Shown here: positions 17,216-26,394 of the stretch, in pieces
Position numbering within the stretch: position 1 is the first letter of the stretch
How the letters are laid out: each line of letters opens with the position of its first letter
From: [Clostridium] fimetarium
GTDB taxonomy: Bacteria; Bacillota; Clostridia; Lachnospirales; Lachnospiraceae
Length of the DNA: 64,000 nt
Assembly: GCF_900111235.1 (NCBI RefSeq)
Contig: NZ_FOJI01000002.1
Coordinates: 310,001 to 374,000 of the forward strand
Direction: 5' to 3'
The notes under the pieces: generated by a model
The model's input: the letters and a program-made list of their open reading frames with translations, nothing else
What the model was told of the DNA's origin: nothing
Database searches by the model: none
Program-made: the position numbers and the translations under genes

Positions 17216-19597
17216 ATGGGGAATGGTATTTCTAAGAAATCTAACAATCAAGGTTCAACTTTAATTATGGTTTTAATAATCGTATCATTTATTGCTATTC
17301 TTGGTACGGTATGTACGGCCACAGCGATGGTTAATTTCAAGATGAAAGCAGTCGATAGAGATTCAAAAAAGGCCTTCTACACGGATGAACAAGCGGTTGA
17401 CGAAATTTATAGTGGGCTCGGGAAGTTGAGTATGGAAAAGCTAAATGATGCCTATCAAAAAGAGATGGCTTCTATGGTTACTGCAAGTAAAGACTTGACA
17501 AGTCAAAATATTAAAACAAGTAATCAAGATGCAAATAAAAATTTGCGATTAAATTTCACTTCTAATATGTTAAATGAGTTGATTCAAGATTACACTAATA
17601 TTTGGCAATCTAATATTGGTGTCAATCTGCCATTTGATTCTAACAAATTAATTATGAAACTGAATACTTTTTTGGAAGATCCTACAAAGGCTAAAGTAAT
17701 AAAAGTAGGAAGCTTTTATACTACGCAAGCCGAAAGTTTAGTAGGTACAAAGCTTGCAGTGTATAAAATTGTATTTAAAGATTGTGTTGTAGAATATAAA
17801 AATGATAAGGGATTTTTCTCCGATGTTACATTTGATGGAGTAATTGCACTTAAAGATGTAGAAATCCAATTTACAGAAGATCAGAAGGATATGCTAACGA
17901 GTTTTGAAGATTATTCGTTGATTGGTAATACAGGTATTGACATTGCCGACGACACTACTCTTAATTTCAATGGAAATATGTATGCTGGTGGACCGGGACT
18001 TAACTTAGAAACAAGTTCAACCATGAATGCATCTAATTCAACAATTGTTTCGAGTCAAGATATTAAATTGACAGGGGCTAAATTAAAAACAGTAGGTAGT
18101 TCAAACATATGGTGCTCAAGTATTATAGCAATGAAGGGATCAAAGTCCACAATTAATATTGATAATATATGTAATACATATGTAGAAGATGATTTACAAA
18201 TTGATGGTGACGGAAGTGAAGTGAATGTTTCTGGATCCTATTATGGATATAGCTATGAAGGAGATACTGCAACTGACAACGGTCATTCAAAAAGCAGCGC
18301 GATTATTGTAAATGGGAAGGGCGCTAGTATTAATCTTAGTAAGATTGCAACATTAGTCCTTGGAGGTCGTGCATATATTGATTTTCAATCAGGTACGGCT
18401 GCTCCATATATGACAGGAGAATCATTGGCACTAAAAGGGGATCAAGAAGCATATCTTGTACCTGGGTCATTAATCACAAATACAGTTACAAATAAGCCAG
18501 CGAGTAATCCTTATTCAAAGGAGTTAACAACTTCTATAAATATCACCGCAGATAATTTCTTTGGATATCAGTATTTGGATGCTAAGCAACCATTTACAAA
18601 AGTTACAGTTACCAATACCAATCAGGTGTATGTATATTTGAATTTCAGCTCAAAAGCGAATAGCGCAAGTTATTTTAAGGCTATTTTAAATGATACAGTA
18701 TTTGATCAACTTTGTCAGAGTATCAAAAGTAATGCAACAGTATATCAAGCCTATCAAGATACTAGAAATTATATGAAGAGCATTCTTCAAATGAATTTAG
18801 GTCAATTATTACAGACTTCAATTTTTGATAAATCAACTACTGCTCAAATATATACAAATGGCTCTTTAATGAATTCGGATTTTGGGACGAATCCTGTTTT
18901 AGATAATCCAAAAGATTATACTTTGACAGATAATGCAAGTCCGACAAAAGATGCATTTGCACTCAATGCAATGGATTTATCCAATAGATATTCGTTAATT
19001 ACAAAAACGTTATATTCACCTTCTATGTATAAGATAACAAATGGAGCGATTGAAAAAGATGCAAGTGGTAATCCAATAAGAGATCTTTTACATTCCTATG
19101 ATGTCAATCATGATATTATAATTAACGGTAAGGATATTGATATTTCTGGAATGGGTTCGGATGTATATGCAAATATTATTAACAGTACTTATCTAAATGA
19201 GCATGATTATTATTCTAGTGACCATACCTATGGTAGTAATATTATGTATGTAGCAAAAGGAAATGTCACTGTTAGTAATACTGGTTTTTTTGCTGGATTT
19301 ACTGGTGGTGTAATTGTAGCATCTGGCACAGTTAAAGTTGAAAAGGATTTTCAAGGACTTATTATAGCTGGTGGGAAGATATTTATTAATAATAATGTAA
19401 AGATCGATGGTGGTATCAGTGGTTCAACGGTAGATGCATTTTTAAAAAGCGACGCAGAGATGAAAAAGTATTTTAATGTATGGAATTCCGTTAAGACAAG
19501 TGCTGCGGATGGTAGTGGATCAATTTCTGGAGTGACATTCAAAGATATTATTAAGTTTGAAAATTGGAGTAAAACGGGTGTAGCCACTGTTGAGTAG
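17216..19597 (+). CDS. Large PilX/GspK-like minor pilin with beta-helix-like region
   Basis: 793 residues. A short basic N-terminus (KKSNNQG) is followed by STLIMVLIIVSFIAILGTV, so processing would be between G13 and S14. The mature position 5 residue is Met rather than Glu. Loss of Glu5 is the hallmark of GspK-type tip pilins, and the pattern after the helix (SKKAFYTDEQAVDEIYSGL) resembles PilX N-terminal domains. Residues about 235-410 and 690-760 show short repeated beta patterns (DIADDTTLNFNGNMYAGG; VIVASGTVKVEKDFQGLIIA) like right-handed beta-helices or polymer-forming cytoskeletal proteins. It probably sits at the pilus tip as a display domain. Confidence 0.72.
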   Translation: MGNGISKKSNNQGSTLIMVLIIVSFIAILGTVCTATAMVNFKMKAVDRDSKKAFYTDEQAVDEIYSGLGKLSMEKLNDAYQKEMASMVTASKDLTSQNIKTSNQDANKNLRLNFTSNMLNELIQDYTNIWQSNIGVNLPFDSNKLIMKLNTFLEDPTKAKVIKVGSFYTTQAESLVGTKLAVYKIVFKDCVVEYKNDKGFFSDVTFDGVIALKDVEIQFTEDQKDMLTSFEDYSLIGNTGIDIADDTTLNFNGNMYAGGPGLNLETSSTMNASNSTIVSSQDIKLTGAKLKTVGSSNIWCSSIIAMKGSKSTINIDNICNTYVEDDLQIDGDGSEVNVSGSYYGYSYEGDTATDNGHSKSSAIIVNGKGASINLSKIATLVLGGRAYIDFQSGTAAPYMTGESLALKGDQEAYLVPGSLITNTVTNKPASNPYSKELTTSINITADNFFGYQYLDAKQPFTKVTVTNTNQVYVYLNFSSKANSASYFKAILNDTVFDQLCQSIKSNATVYQAYQDTRNYMKSILQMNLGQLLQTSIFDKSTTAQIYTNGSLMNSDFGTNPVLDNPKDYTLTDNASPTKDAFALNAMDLSNRYSLITKTLYSPSMYKITNGAIEKDASGNPIRDLLHSYDVNHDIIINGKDIDISGMGSDVYANIINSTYLNEHDYYSSDHTYGSNIMYVAKGNVTVSNTGFFAGFTGGVIVASGTVKVEKDFQGLIIAGGKIFINNNVKIDGGISGSTVDAFLKSDAEMKKYFNVWNSVKTSAADGSGSISGVTFKDIIKFENWSKTGVATVE

Positions 19598-19624
19598 CAA
19601 ATGTTTACCGGCAAAAACTTGAGA

Positions 19625-19664
19625 TGCGCATTGTCTCGCAGAGCGAGCCAATAAAAGATGCGCA
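19625..19664 (+). promoter_or_regulatory. Intercistronic hairpin abutting the next ribosome site
   Basis: An outer stem TGCGC (19625-19629) pairs with GCGCA (19660-19664). The inner stem is ATTG/CAAT plus CTCGC/GCGAG around a 3-nt loop (AGA). The 3' arm ends at the first base of the AGGA ribosome site for the following minor pilin. There is no T-run, so it is not a terminator. It may reduce translation of the downstream gene or mark an RNA-processing site. Confidence 0.5.
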
Positions 19665-19676
19665 GGAATGGTGAAA

Positions 19677-20258
19677 ATGATGAATGAAAGTCAGAAAGTT
19701 AATAAGAATGCAGGATTCTCACTGGTTGAACTAATTGTAGTAGTCACCATTATTGCGATAATGGTGGGTGGAAGTTTTGCAGGATTCGCCATGCTAGCAA
19801 GAGGAGATTCCAAGAAGGCTGTTAAGAATATCTCTTCGCAGATTACTGAATTGCGAACAAATACCCTATCAGTAGCAGGTAATTGGTTTGCTGAAATATA
19901 CAAGAAAGACAATACCTATAGAATAGACATTAAGAAAAAGATAACTTTACCGGATGGAAAAACTACATCGGAAGAATTGGTGTCTTCAACAGCAATCGGT
20001 TCAAAGATTGTGATTTCTTATGTTGATTCTGTATTTACGGATAAAAAAGATATCAATGATAGCAATAAATTAGTGATTTCATTTATGCAAGGTTCGGGGA
20101 AAGTTAATCAAGTTAAGCTTGTTAATTCAGATTTATCAGAAACACCATTAATTGGTCCTATTAGCCAAAGTGGTAACATTATTGTAAGTGTAAAGTCATC
20201 AACAAGTAATTCGCTTACTTTGTGGTACTTGACAGGAAAATTAACTACTGATTATTAA
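19677..20258 (+). CDS. Minor pilin, GspH/FimU-like
   Basis: About 193 residues. The ATG at 19677 (or 19680) is preferred over 19668 because the AGGA at 19664-19667 is 9 bases upstream. The leader ends NAG and is followed by FSLVELIVVVTIIAIMVGGS, giving cleavage between G13 and F14 and Glu at position 5. The downstream pattern RGDSKKAVKNISSQITELRTNTLS fits GspH/FimU pseudopilins, which bridge the tip complex to the main fibre. Residue -2 is Ala rather than Lys. Confidence 0.75.
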   Translation: MMNESQKVNKNAGFSLVELIVVVTIIAIMVGGSFAGFAMLARGDSKKAVKNISSQITELRTNTLSVAGNWFAEIYKKDNTYRIDIKKKITLPDGKTTSEELVSSTAIGSKIVISYVDSVFTDKKDINDSNKLVISFMQGSGKVNQVKLVNSDLSETPLIGPISQSGNIIVSVKSSTSNSLTLWYLTGKLTTDY

Positions 20259-20283
20259 TCGTAAATGGGGTGAGTATGTATTT

Positions 20284-20961
20284 ATGGACAAACTAAAATT
20301 CAATAATAAGGGCATAACGCTTGTCGAATTACTAATCGCAATGGCGATAGGAACGATTGTAATATCAGCAGTAATTATATTACTGAATAATGGAATTAAT
20401 AGTTACAGCAGACAGACCATTACTTCACAGCTTCAAAATGATGCTAATATAACATTGAATCAGATGACAGATGCAATTATGGAAGCAAAATGTATTGATA
20501 TCTATAATAGGATTAGTGCAACTGGAGATACACCCAATTTTATCACCAAACGGGATGATGGTAAGGGTAATGGTAATGCATACTCCTATGATAAGACAAA
20601 TAAAATTTTGTGTGTTGGTCCCACACCAATATTAACAGGCAATTATACTCAATCAGGGATGTTGTGTAAGAATGTCGAAAGTTTTAAGGTACAAATACTT
20701 AATTCAAGTCTTAAAACAGAGGAAATAACTGAAACAAATGAAGCAGGTGTTGTTTCTACAAATCAAAAAATAATAGGAATTAATAATCCAATTCAGATTA
20801 AAGTCACTTTAAAACTAAATTATAATGGAATCGAAAGAGAAGTATCTAGGGTAACATCACTTAGAAATGAGATAAAAAATGTTGCTGATTTTGCAGTTCA
20901 AAATTTCACAATGACAGACTTTCCACTTAAATCACATATCGCTGGCTATTTTACAGATTAA
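20284..20961 (+). CDS. pilW: Minor pilin, PilW/GspJ-like
   Basis: 225 residues. The leader ends NKG, followed by ITLVELLIAMAIGTIVISAV, so the mature protein starts with Ile, which is uncommon but tolerated, and has Glu at position 5 (E15). The next segment (GINSYSRQTITSQLQNDANITLNQMTDAIMEA) matches the PilW/GspJ helix. Fourth minor pilin in the operon, giving a set that corresponds to GspI, GspK, GspH and GspJ. GGGGTGAG precedes the ATG. Confidence 0.78.
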   Translation: MDKLKFNNKGITLVELLIAMAIGTIVISAVIILLNNGINSYSRQTITSQLQNDANITLNQMTDAIMEAKCIDIYNRISATGDTPNFITKRDDGKGNGNAYSYDKTNKILCVGPTPILTGNYTQSGMLCKNVESFKVQILNSSLKTEEITETNEAGVVSTNQKIIGINNPIQIKVTLKLNYNGIEREVSRVTSLRNEIKNVADFAVQNFTMTDFPLKSHIAGYFTD

Positions 20962-20982
20962 TCACATGAAGGAGAATTGTAT

Positions 20983-23900
20983 ATGATAGCAAAAATGAAA
21001 AATGATATAAATGATCGAAAATTATTTACAAGTATTGTTGTTTTTGCAGCTATTTTTGTGATTGCTGTGGTTTCTATTATTGGGATTACTGTATTTGGTG
21101 GAAATACTTTGACCTCGCCGATTCCTACAGAAGTGGTATTGAATGGAAAAACTTATACAAATGCCAATCCATTTGTAATATTGGAGATTGTTCCACAAGA
21201 AGGTTTAGGAGAATTGGGCTATATGGTTGGTGGAAACAGTATGCCAATATTGGCTTCGGATATACAAAAGATTTCAGATGGTACAAAGAAAACTACAGTT
21301 TTAGATGCTTGGAAAGATTGCGTGGGATGTATAACTGGAATATGGGATCGAACGAAATATTCAGATAACGGTCTTACAATCGAAGGTTTCGCAGATAGAA
21401 ATTTATTCGCAAATAGCGTATTTGGTAATAGTAATATGCGTGATAAAATACTTGTAAAAACCGTAGCGGCCAATGCAGCAACTAAGGAAATGGTAGATTC
21501 AGCCGAGATGGTATATATCAATCCCGGATATCATTCAACAAAATTTTATGAAGCATATAACTTAATGGCACAAAATACTAGTAGTAATAATAAACTAAGC
21601 AAAAAATATAATTCCGTAAATACAGATTCCAATAAAGCTACATTTAGTCAATATAATATTTCTGCTGAAGTAGCACTTGAAATTTATATTAGAAGTGAAG
21701 AACATGGTCTTTCGGTCGTATATGACAATTCACAGACAGTTTGGAGCAATACTAGTCAAAGTGATAATTATAGTAAATTAGGACAGCTTTTGCTTAGTAT
21801 TGAGCCAGATACATTTGTAACTGAATATGCAAGCCAAAGTGTTAGTAATATATATAGTGGTACAAAAGGTAGTATTGGAGTATACAATTCTGTTTTGCAA
21901 ATCAAGAGAAATTCAGCGAATGTTAATTGGGATAGTTATATGTTTGTTGAAAATAATACGCCCCAATACCCATATTTTAATGGAGGTACGCGGAATACAA
22001 TATATCTAAATGATAATGTATTATCTTATTCTGGATATAATTTGATGGATATGATTTTTCTTAACGGAGGAAGTAAAACAACTGATTATAATGGTGGAAC
22101 TTATCTAGGTACTGATTTTGATATTGCTAGATCGCTATATGGATTAAATGCAAATGGTGAATTATCATATACGAGTATGACTCGATATATTATTGGTGAT
22201 TTCCCCGCTGAAGGTGAATTTGACAAAATTAATGTATTGGAAATTGAACCATCTGCAGCTTATCAATATAACAATTATGCTGGAGCTGTAAAAATTGCCA
22301 AATATTTTGGATATAACGCTAACATTATGACTGAAGCAAACTGGACTAACTATGTAAATGTTAAATCTATTGCAAGCAACGGATTTAATGGCATGAATGA
22401 GGATCTATCTGAAATATATGATTTGGTAATCATTGGATCTAATAATCCAACTGGATATTTGAAAACTTCAACTATATATTCAAAAATGGGTGAATTGCTA
22501 AAAATACAGAGCAACAGCAAATATGCTAGACTTAGTGGAAATGACTTGACGGCAAAGTCAGTTGGAAAATTAACAAACTATGCTAAGACTGGTAAACCAA
22601 TGATTCTTTCAGGAGCGTTGTACTATGGTGATAAAACAATAGATTCATCAGCAAATATATATAATTTGTCAATTACAAAGTTAAGTGTACAAATATATAA
22701 TGGAAATAGTTCAACTAAAAAAATATCAACTAAAAATATTATGAAAGAACCAAGTGGTGATGACAGCTATAGATATTTAACTAAAATGGTAAAACCAGTA
22801 ATCACTGTAGATAGTAAGTTTAAGATGATTTACAATGGAGATACTGCAACTGCGACATTTGATACATCTGACTTATCAGATTTTACATTCAGCGGAATGA
22901 TAGGCAAAACTGCGAAAGATTATAATCTTGTTTTATATTTTGATAAAGATAGTAACGGTCTCTTTGCACCTGAGTCTACAGATGATTCCAATGAGGTGTT
23001 TTTAAATCAGACAATTAGAACAAATCAAGATGGAACATTTAGCGTTAATATCGATTTACCAGAAACTTTAAGAGGGTATTTGGCGTGGAAGGCGGTAGTA
23101 AAGGATCCTTTAACAGACCTATCTTCAGAAGACACTGGGGGAATTGTAATAGAAGTAAACTCACAAGATATAAAAACTGTAAAATTATTGCAAATATGTC
23201 CTTCTAATTTAGACGCGCTAACGCTTAATATGAGTGATGTTAATGGTCAATTTCAGAAGCTGTTTAATTCGGTTAAATCAGTTACAGGAATTAATCTAGA
23301 TGTGACATTGATGACTACTAGGCAGTATGAGAATATGTATAAAAATGGTAATAATTATACACTAGGTGATTATACAAAGAATAATTTTCTTAAAAATTAT
23401 ACCATGGTTGTAGTTGGGTTTGCAGATACATATGGTGGAGATGATGTTGATAATGGTAATGGAGCACTTGATAATTTATATGATTATATAAATAAGGGAA
23501 ATTCGGTATTGTTTGTTCATGATACCACAACATATCATGCTTATAGTGATGGTGCTAGTACTAGTGTATTTGGAGTCAATTGGGGATATCAACTTACAAA
23601 GAAATTTAGATTCCTTATTGGCATGGATAGATATGGAGTTTCATTAAATAACAATCCCACTGCATATAATCAAGGAAATTATATACAAGGCTATACGAAT
23701 GATTTCATGCTTAGATTTGGCAAGGATTTAAATAATAATGACTATTCAATGTTTGGTGGAGTACCATCTACTTATAATCAATTTATTACAACTAATAAAG
23801 TAAATCGATTGAACCAAGGCCAAATTACAGAATTTCCATATAAGACCGCACAAGATCTACCAATAGCAACGACGCATGCTCAGTATTTTCAACTTGATTT

Positions 23901-24549
23901 AGAAGCTCACGCAAACGTCGCAGAAGATGTAGTGGTCTGGTATACGATAGGGTCTGATAATAACTCAAACATAATATATAATTATACTGGGCAGGATGCA
24001 GTTAATAATTATTATATATATTCAAAAGGTAATATTACATATTCAGGAGCAGGGCATTCAAAAGTCGATGGTTCGCAAGAACTAAAACTTTTTGTTAATA
24101 CAGTTATTAGAGCAATTTTATCAGGTAACAGTGCACCAGAAATCAAAGTTAATAATGCTGCACTTAAGTCAGCAGGTATGTATGAATTATTTACTAGAGA
24201 TAATGCAAAACTGCCAATCATAAAATTTACTGCATCTGATTTGGATTTAAGCAAAAATACAGGTAAATTTGAATCTGGGTTGGTATATTGGGATACGGAT
24301 GGAAATAATGCATATAATGTGGGGGATATTGTTATTAAGACATATGACTCAACTAATCCCATAATGAATGCACAAGAAAACACAATCGACCTAGAGGACT
24401 ATTACAATTATACATATAAAGGCGTTACGTTACGAAAGTATTATAGTGATAATAATGTTAAGATTGGCTTTCAAGTAACGGATTCTGCAAATGCAACGGG
24501 CAATGCAACGGTATCAATATTTTATAGAAACTTATTTGAATTGAATTAA
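20983..24549 (+). CDS. Very large anchored extracellular protein in pilY1 position (DUF5057-like)
   Basis: 1188 residues from ATG 20983 (GAAGGAG 8 bases upstream; an in-frame TTG at 20977 is rejected). One N-terminal hydrophobic segment (about 17-38) acts as signal anchor or uncleaved signal; the rest is extracytoplasmic. Three segments start alike: VILEIVPQ (65), INVLEIEPS (416) and VKLLQICPS (733). Each is followed by a second hydrophobic strand: MVYINPGYH (176), YDLVIIGSNN (479) and YTMVVVGFAD (806), suggesting three Rossmann- or glutaminase-like modules. DKDSNG at 654 looks like a calcium loop. The opening NPFVILEIVPQEGLGELGYM recalls DUF5057, from memory only. Last gene of the pilus operon. 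Probably an adhesin or tip-associated protein; function unproven. Confidence 0.7.
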   Translation: MIAKMKNDINDRKLFTSIVVFAAIFVIAVVSIIGITVFGGNTLTSPIPTEVVLNGKTYTNANPFVILEIVPQEGLGELGYMVGGNSMPILASDIQKISDGTKKTTVLDAWKDCVGCITGIWDRTKYSDNGLTIEGFADRNLFANSVFGNSNMRDKILVKTVAANAATKEMVDSAEMVYINPGYHSTKFYEAYNLMAQNTSSNNKLSKKYNSVNTDSNKATFSQYNISAEVALEIYIRSEEHGLSVVYDNSQTVWSNTSQSDNYSKLGQLLLSIEPDTFVTEYASQSVSNIYSGTKGSIGVYNSVLQIKRNSANVNWDSYMFVENNTPQYPYFNGGTRNTIYLNDNVLSYSGYNLMDMIFLNGGSKTTDYNGGTYLGTDFDIARSLYGLNANGELSYTSMTRYIIGDFPAEGEFDKINVLEIEPSAAYQYNNYAGAVKIAKYFGYNANIMTEANWTNYVNVKSIASNGFNGMNEDLSEIYDLVIIGSNNPTGYLKTSTIYSKMGELLKIQSNSKYARLSGNDLTAKSVGKLTNYAKTGKPMILSGALYYGDKTIDSSANIYNLSITKLSVQIYNGNSSTKKISTKNIMKEPSGDDSYRYLTKMVKPVITVDSKFKMIYNGDTATATFDTSDLSDFTFSGMIGKTAKDYNLVLYFDKDSNGLFAPESTDDSNEVFLNQTIRTNQDGTFSVNIDLPETLRGYLAWKAVVKDPLTDLSSEDTGGIVIEVNSQDIKTVKLLQICPSNLDALTLNMSDVNGQFQKLFNSVKSVTGINLDVTLMTTRQYENMYKNGNNYTLGDYTKNNFLKNYTMVVVGFADTYGGDDVDNGNGALDNLYDYINKGNSVLFVHDTTTYHAYSDGASTSVFGVNWGYQLTKKFRFLIGMDRYGVSLNNNPTAYNQGNYIQGYTNDFMLRFGKDLNNNDYSMFGGVPSTYNQFITTNKVNRLNQGQITEFPYKTAQDLPIATTHAQYFQLDLEAHANVAEDVVVWYTIGSDNNSNIIYNYTGQDAVNNYYIYSKGNITYSGAGHSKVDGSQELKLFVNTVIRAILSGNSAPEIKVNNAALKSAGMYELFTRDNAKLPIIKFTASDLDLSKNTGKFESGLVYWDTDGNNAYNVGDIVIKTYDSTNPIMNAQENTIDLEDYYNYTYKGVTLRKYYSDNNVKIGFQVTDSANATGNATVSIFYRNLFELN

Positions 24550-24576
24550 AAGCAATTTTATAGTATAGCTAAAAGA

Positions 24577-24628
24577 CCCCAAGATCTAACATATATTAAA
24601 CTGTATGTTAGATCTTGGGGCATTTTTT
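24577..24628 (+). terminator. Strong intrinsic terminator ending the pil operon
   Basis: A 17-bp perfect stem (24577-24593 with 24604-24620) with CCCC/GGGG at its base is followed by CATTTTTT. It cleanly separates the pilus operon from comM. Confidence 0.92.
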
Positions 24629-24710
24629 ATCCTTTAATGAGTATAGGCAATATACTTTCATAAAATATATTAAATACGATATAACAAATAATTATATACC
24701 ACATAACGTA

Positions 24711-24738
24711 TTGACAAATACAATTATAGTGATACAAT
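24711..24738 (+). promoter_or_regulatory. SigA-type promoter for comM
   Basis: The -35 TTGACA (24711-24716) and -10 TACAAT (24733-24738) are separated by 16 bases and lie about 47 bases upstream of the comM start, after the strong terminator. The rest of this 236-base gap shows nothing else. Confidence 0.75.
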
Positions 24739-24785
24739 TATGATAATTAGGTTACACAATATCGTATATTAATACAGGGGGTAAT

Positions 24786-26342
24786 ATGTTTAGTAAAGTG
24801 ATAAGTGGTACAATCAATGGTCTTGAGACTAGTCTTGTCAATGTAGAAGTAGACGTGAATAACGGCATTCCGTCATTTGAGATGAGTGGATTTTTGGGCG
24901 CACAAGTCAAAGAATCAAGAGATCGTGTTAAGATTGCAATTAAGAATTCCGGCGTGAATTTAAAAACACAAAGAATATCAGTTAATATGTCACCGGCCGA
25001 CATAAGAAAAGATGGGACTGGATTTGATTTGCCGATCGCGATAGGAATATTGGCAGCGAATGGAATTGTTAGTGAAAGATTATTGGAAAAGACATTTTTA
25101 ATTGGCGAACTTAGTTTAGATGGAAAAATCAACTCAGTAAAAGGAATTCTGCCAAGCGTATGTGTTGCAAAAGATAATAATTTTGAAAGATGTATTGTAC
25201 CATATGCCAATAGGAATGAGGGCTCAGTCGTTAGTGGTATAGACGTATATGGAGTTCGAAATTTAAATGAAGTAATCGGATTCTTAAATGGTGAATATGA
25301 ATTGAAGCCAGTTAGAAATATTAGCTTTGAAACATTTTGTAAGAAGAATAGTAATTGCGATAATGTGGATTTTAGTGAAATAAGGGGACAGCATATAGCA
25401 AAGAGAGCATCATTAATTGCAGCTGCAGGAATGCATAATATTATGTATATTGGTGCACCAGGAAGCGGAAAAACACTTATGGCAAAGAGAATCCCAACAA
25501 TCCTTCCGACAATAACCTTTGAGGAAAGCTTGGAGATTTCAAAGATTTATAGTATAGCAGGATTGTTGGATAAAGATAACGTCTTAATCACAAAAAGACC
25601 ATTTAGGCATCCACATCATTCGGTAACGATTAGTGCATTAGTTGGAGGCGGAAAAATACCGAAACCAGGAGAGATAACTTTGGCTAGCAAAGGCGTTCTG
25701 TTTTTAGATGAGCTAACAGAATTTTATATGTCAACGATAGAAGCTCTTCGTCAACCGCTCGAAGAGAAGTCTGTTACAATAGTGCGTTTACACGCCGCAT
25801 TTACTTATCCTGCAGACTTTATGCTTGTAGCAGCAATTAATCCATGCAAGTGCGGATATTATCCTGATAAGAACAAATGCCACTGTTCTGAATATGATAT
25901 CAATCGATACTTAGGAAAAATAAGTCAACCATTTTGGGATAGATTTGATATAAGCGTTGAAACTGGAAAGATGAACTATTCAGACTTGAAACTTACACAG
26001 GAAGAATACATGAAGGAAAATTCATATATGACTTCAAATGACATGAAAAAAATGGTAGATACAGCAATTAATTTCCAAAAACAAAGAAATAATGGGAAAA
26101 AAGTAAAATTAAATGCAGAATTAACAATTGAAGAAATTAAGAAATGTTGCCAATTGGGCAATGAAGAGAATAAACTTTTAGAACGTGTTTTTACAAAACT
26201 GAATCTGACAACAAGAGGGTATCATAAAATTCTAAAGACTGCCAGAACGATAGCGGATTTAGAGGAAAGTGACAAAATTAGTTGTATTCATTTGAGTGAG
26301 GCGATTTCTTATAGAAGCTATGATAATTCAGTAAGCCGTTAA
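24786..26342 (+). CDS. comM: ComM/YifB-family Mg-chelatase-like AAA+ ATPase
   Basis: 518 residues. The N-terminal Lon-like ChlI domain (MFSKVISGTINGLETSLVNVEVDVN...) is followed by an AAA+ core with Walker A GAPGSGKT near residue 223, Walker B LFLDELTEF, and the C-terminal Mg_chelatase_C helix domain. ComM in naturally competent bacteria is a hexameric helicase promoting branch migration during integration of transformed DNA; in many non-competent species the family is of unknown role. CAGGGGGT gives the ribosome site. dprA follows 52 bases downstream, which supports a recombination function. Confidence 0.9.
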   Translation: MFSKVISGTINGLETSLVNVEVDVNNGIPSFEMSGFLGAQVKESRDRVKIAIKNSGVNLKTQRISVNMSPADIRKDGTGFDLPIAIGILAANGIVSERLLEKTFLIGELSLDGKINSVKGILPSVCVAKDNNFERCIVPYANRNEGSVVSGIDVYGVRNLNEVIGFLNGEYELKPVRNISFETFCKKNSNCDNVDFSEIRGQHIAKRASLIAAAGMHNIMYIGAPGSGKTLMAKRIPTILPTITFEESLEISKIYSIAGLLDKDNVLITKRPFRHPHHSVTISALVGGGKIPKPGEITLASKGVLFLDELTEFYMSTIEALRQPLEEKSVTIVRLHAAFTYPADFMLVAAINPCKCGYYPDKNKCHCSEYDINRYLGKISQPFWDRFDISVETGKMNYSDLKLTQEEYMKENSYMTSNDMKKMVDTAINFQKQRNNGKKVKLNAELTIEEIKKCCQLGNEENKLLERVFTKLNLTTRGYHKILKTARTIADLEESDKISCIHLSEAISYRSYDNSVSR

Positions 26343-26394
26343 ATATTTAAAAAGATGAATATTTCATGCTACAATATACGACGAAGGAGATAAT

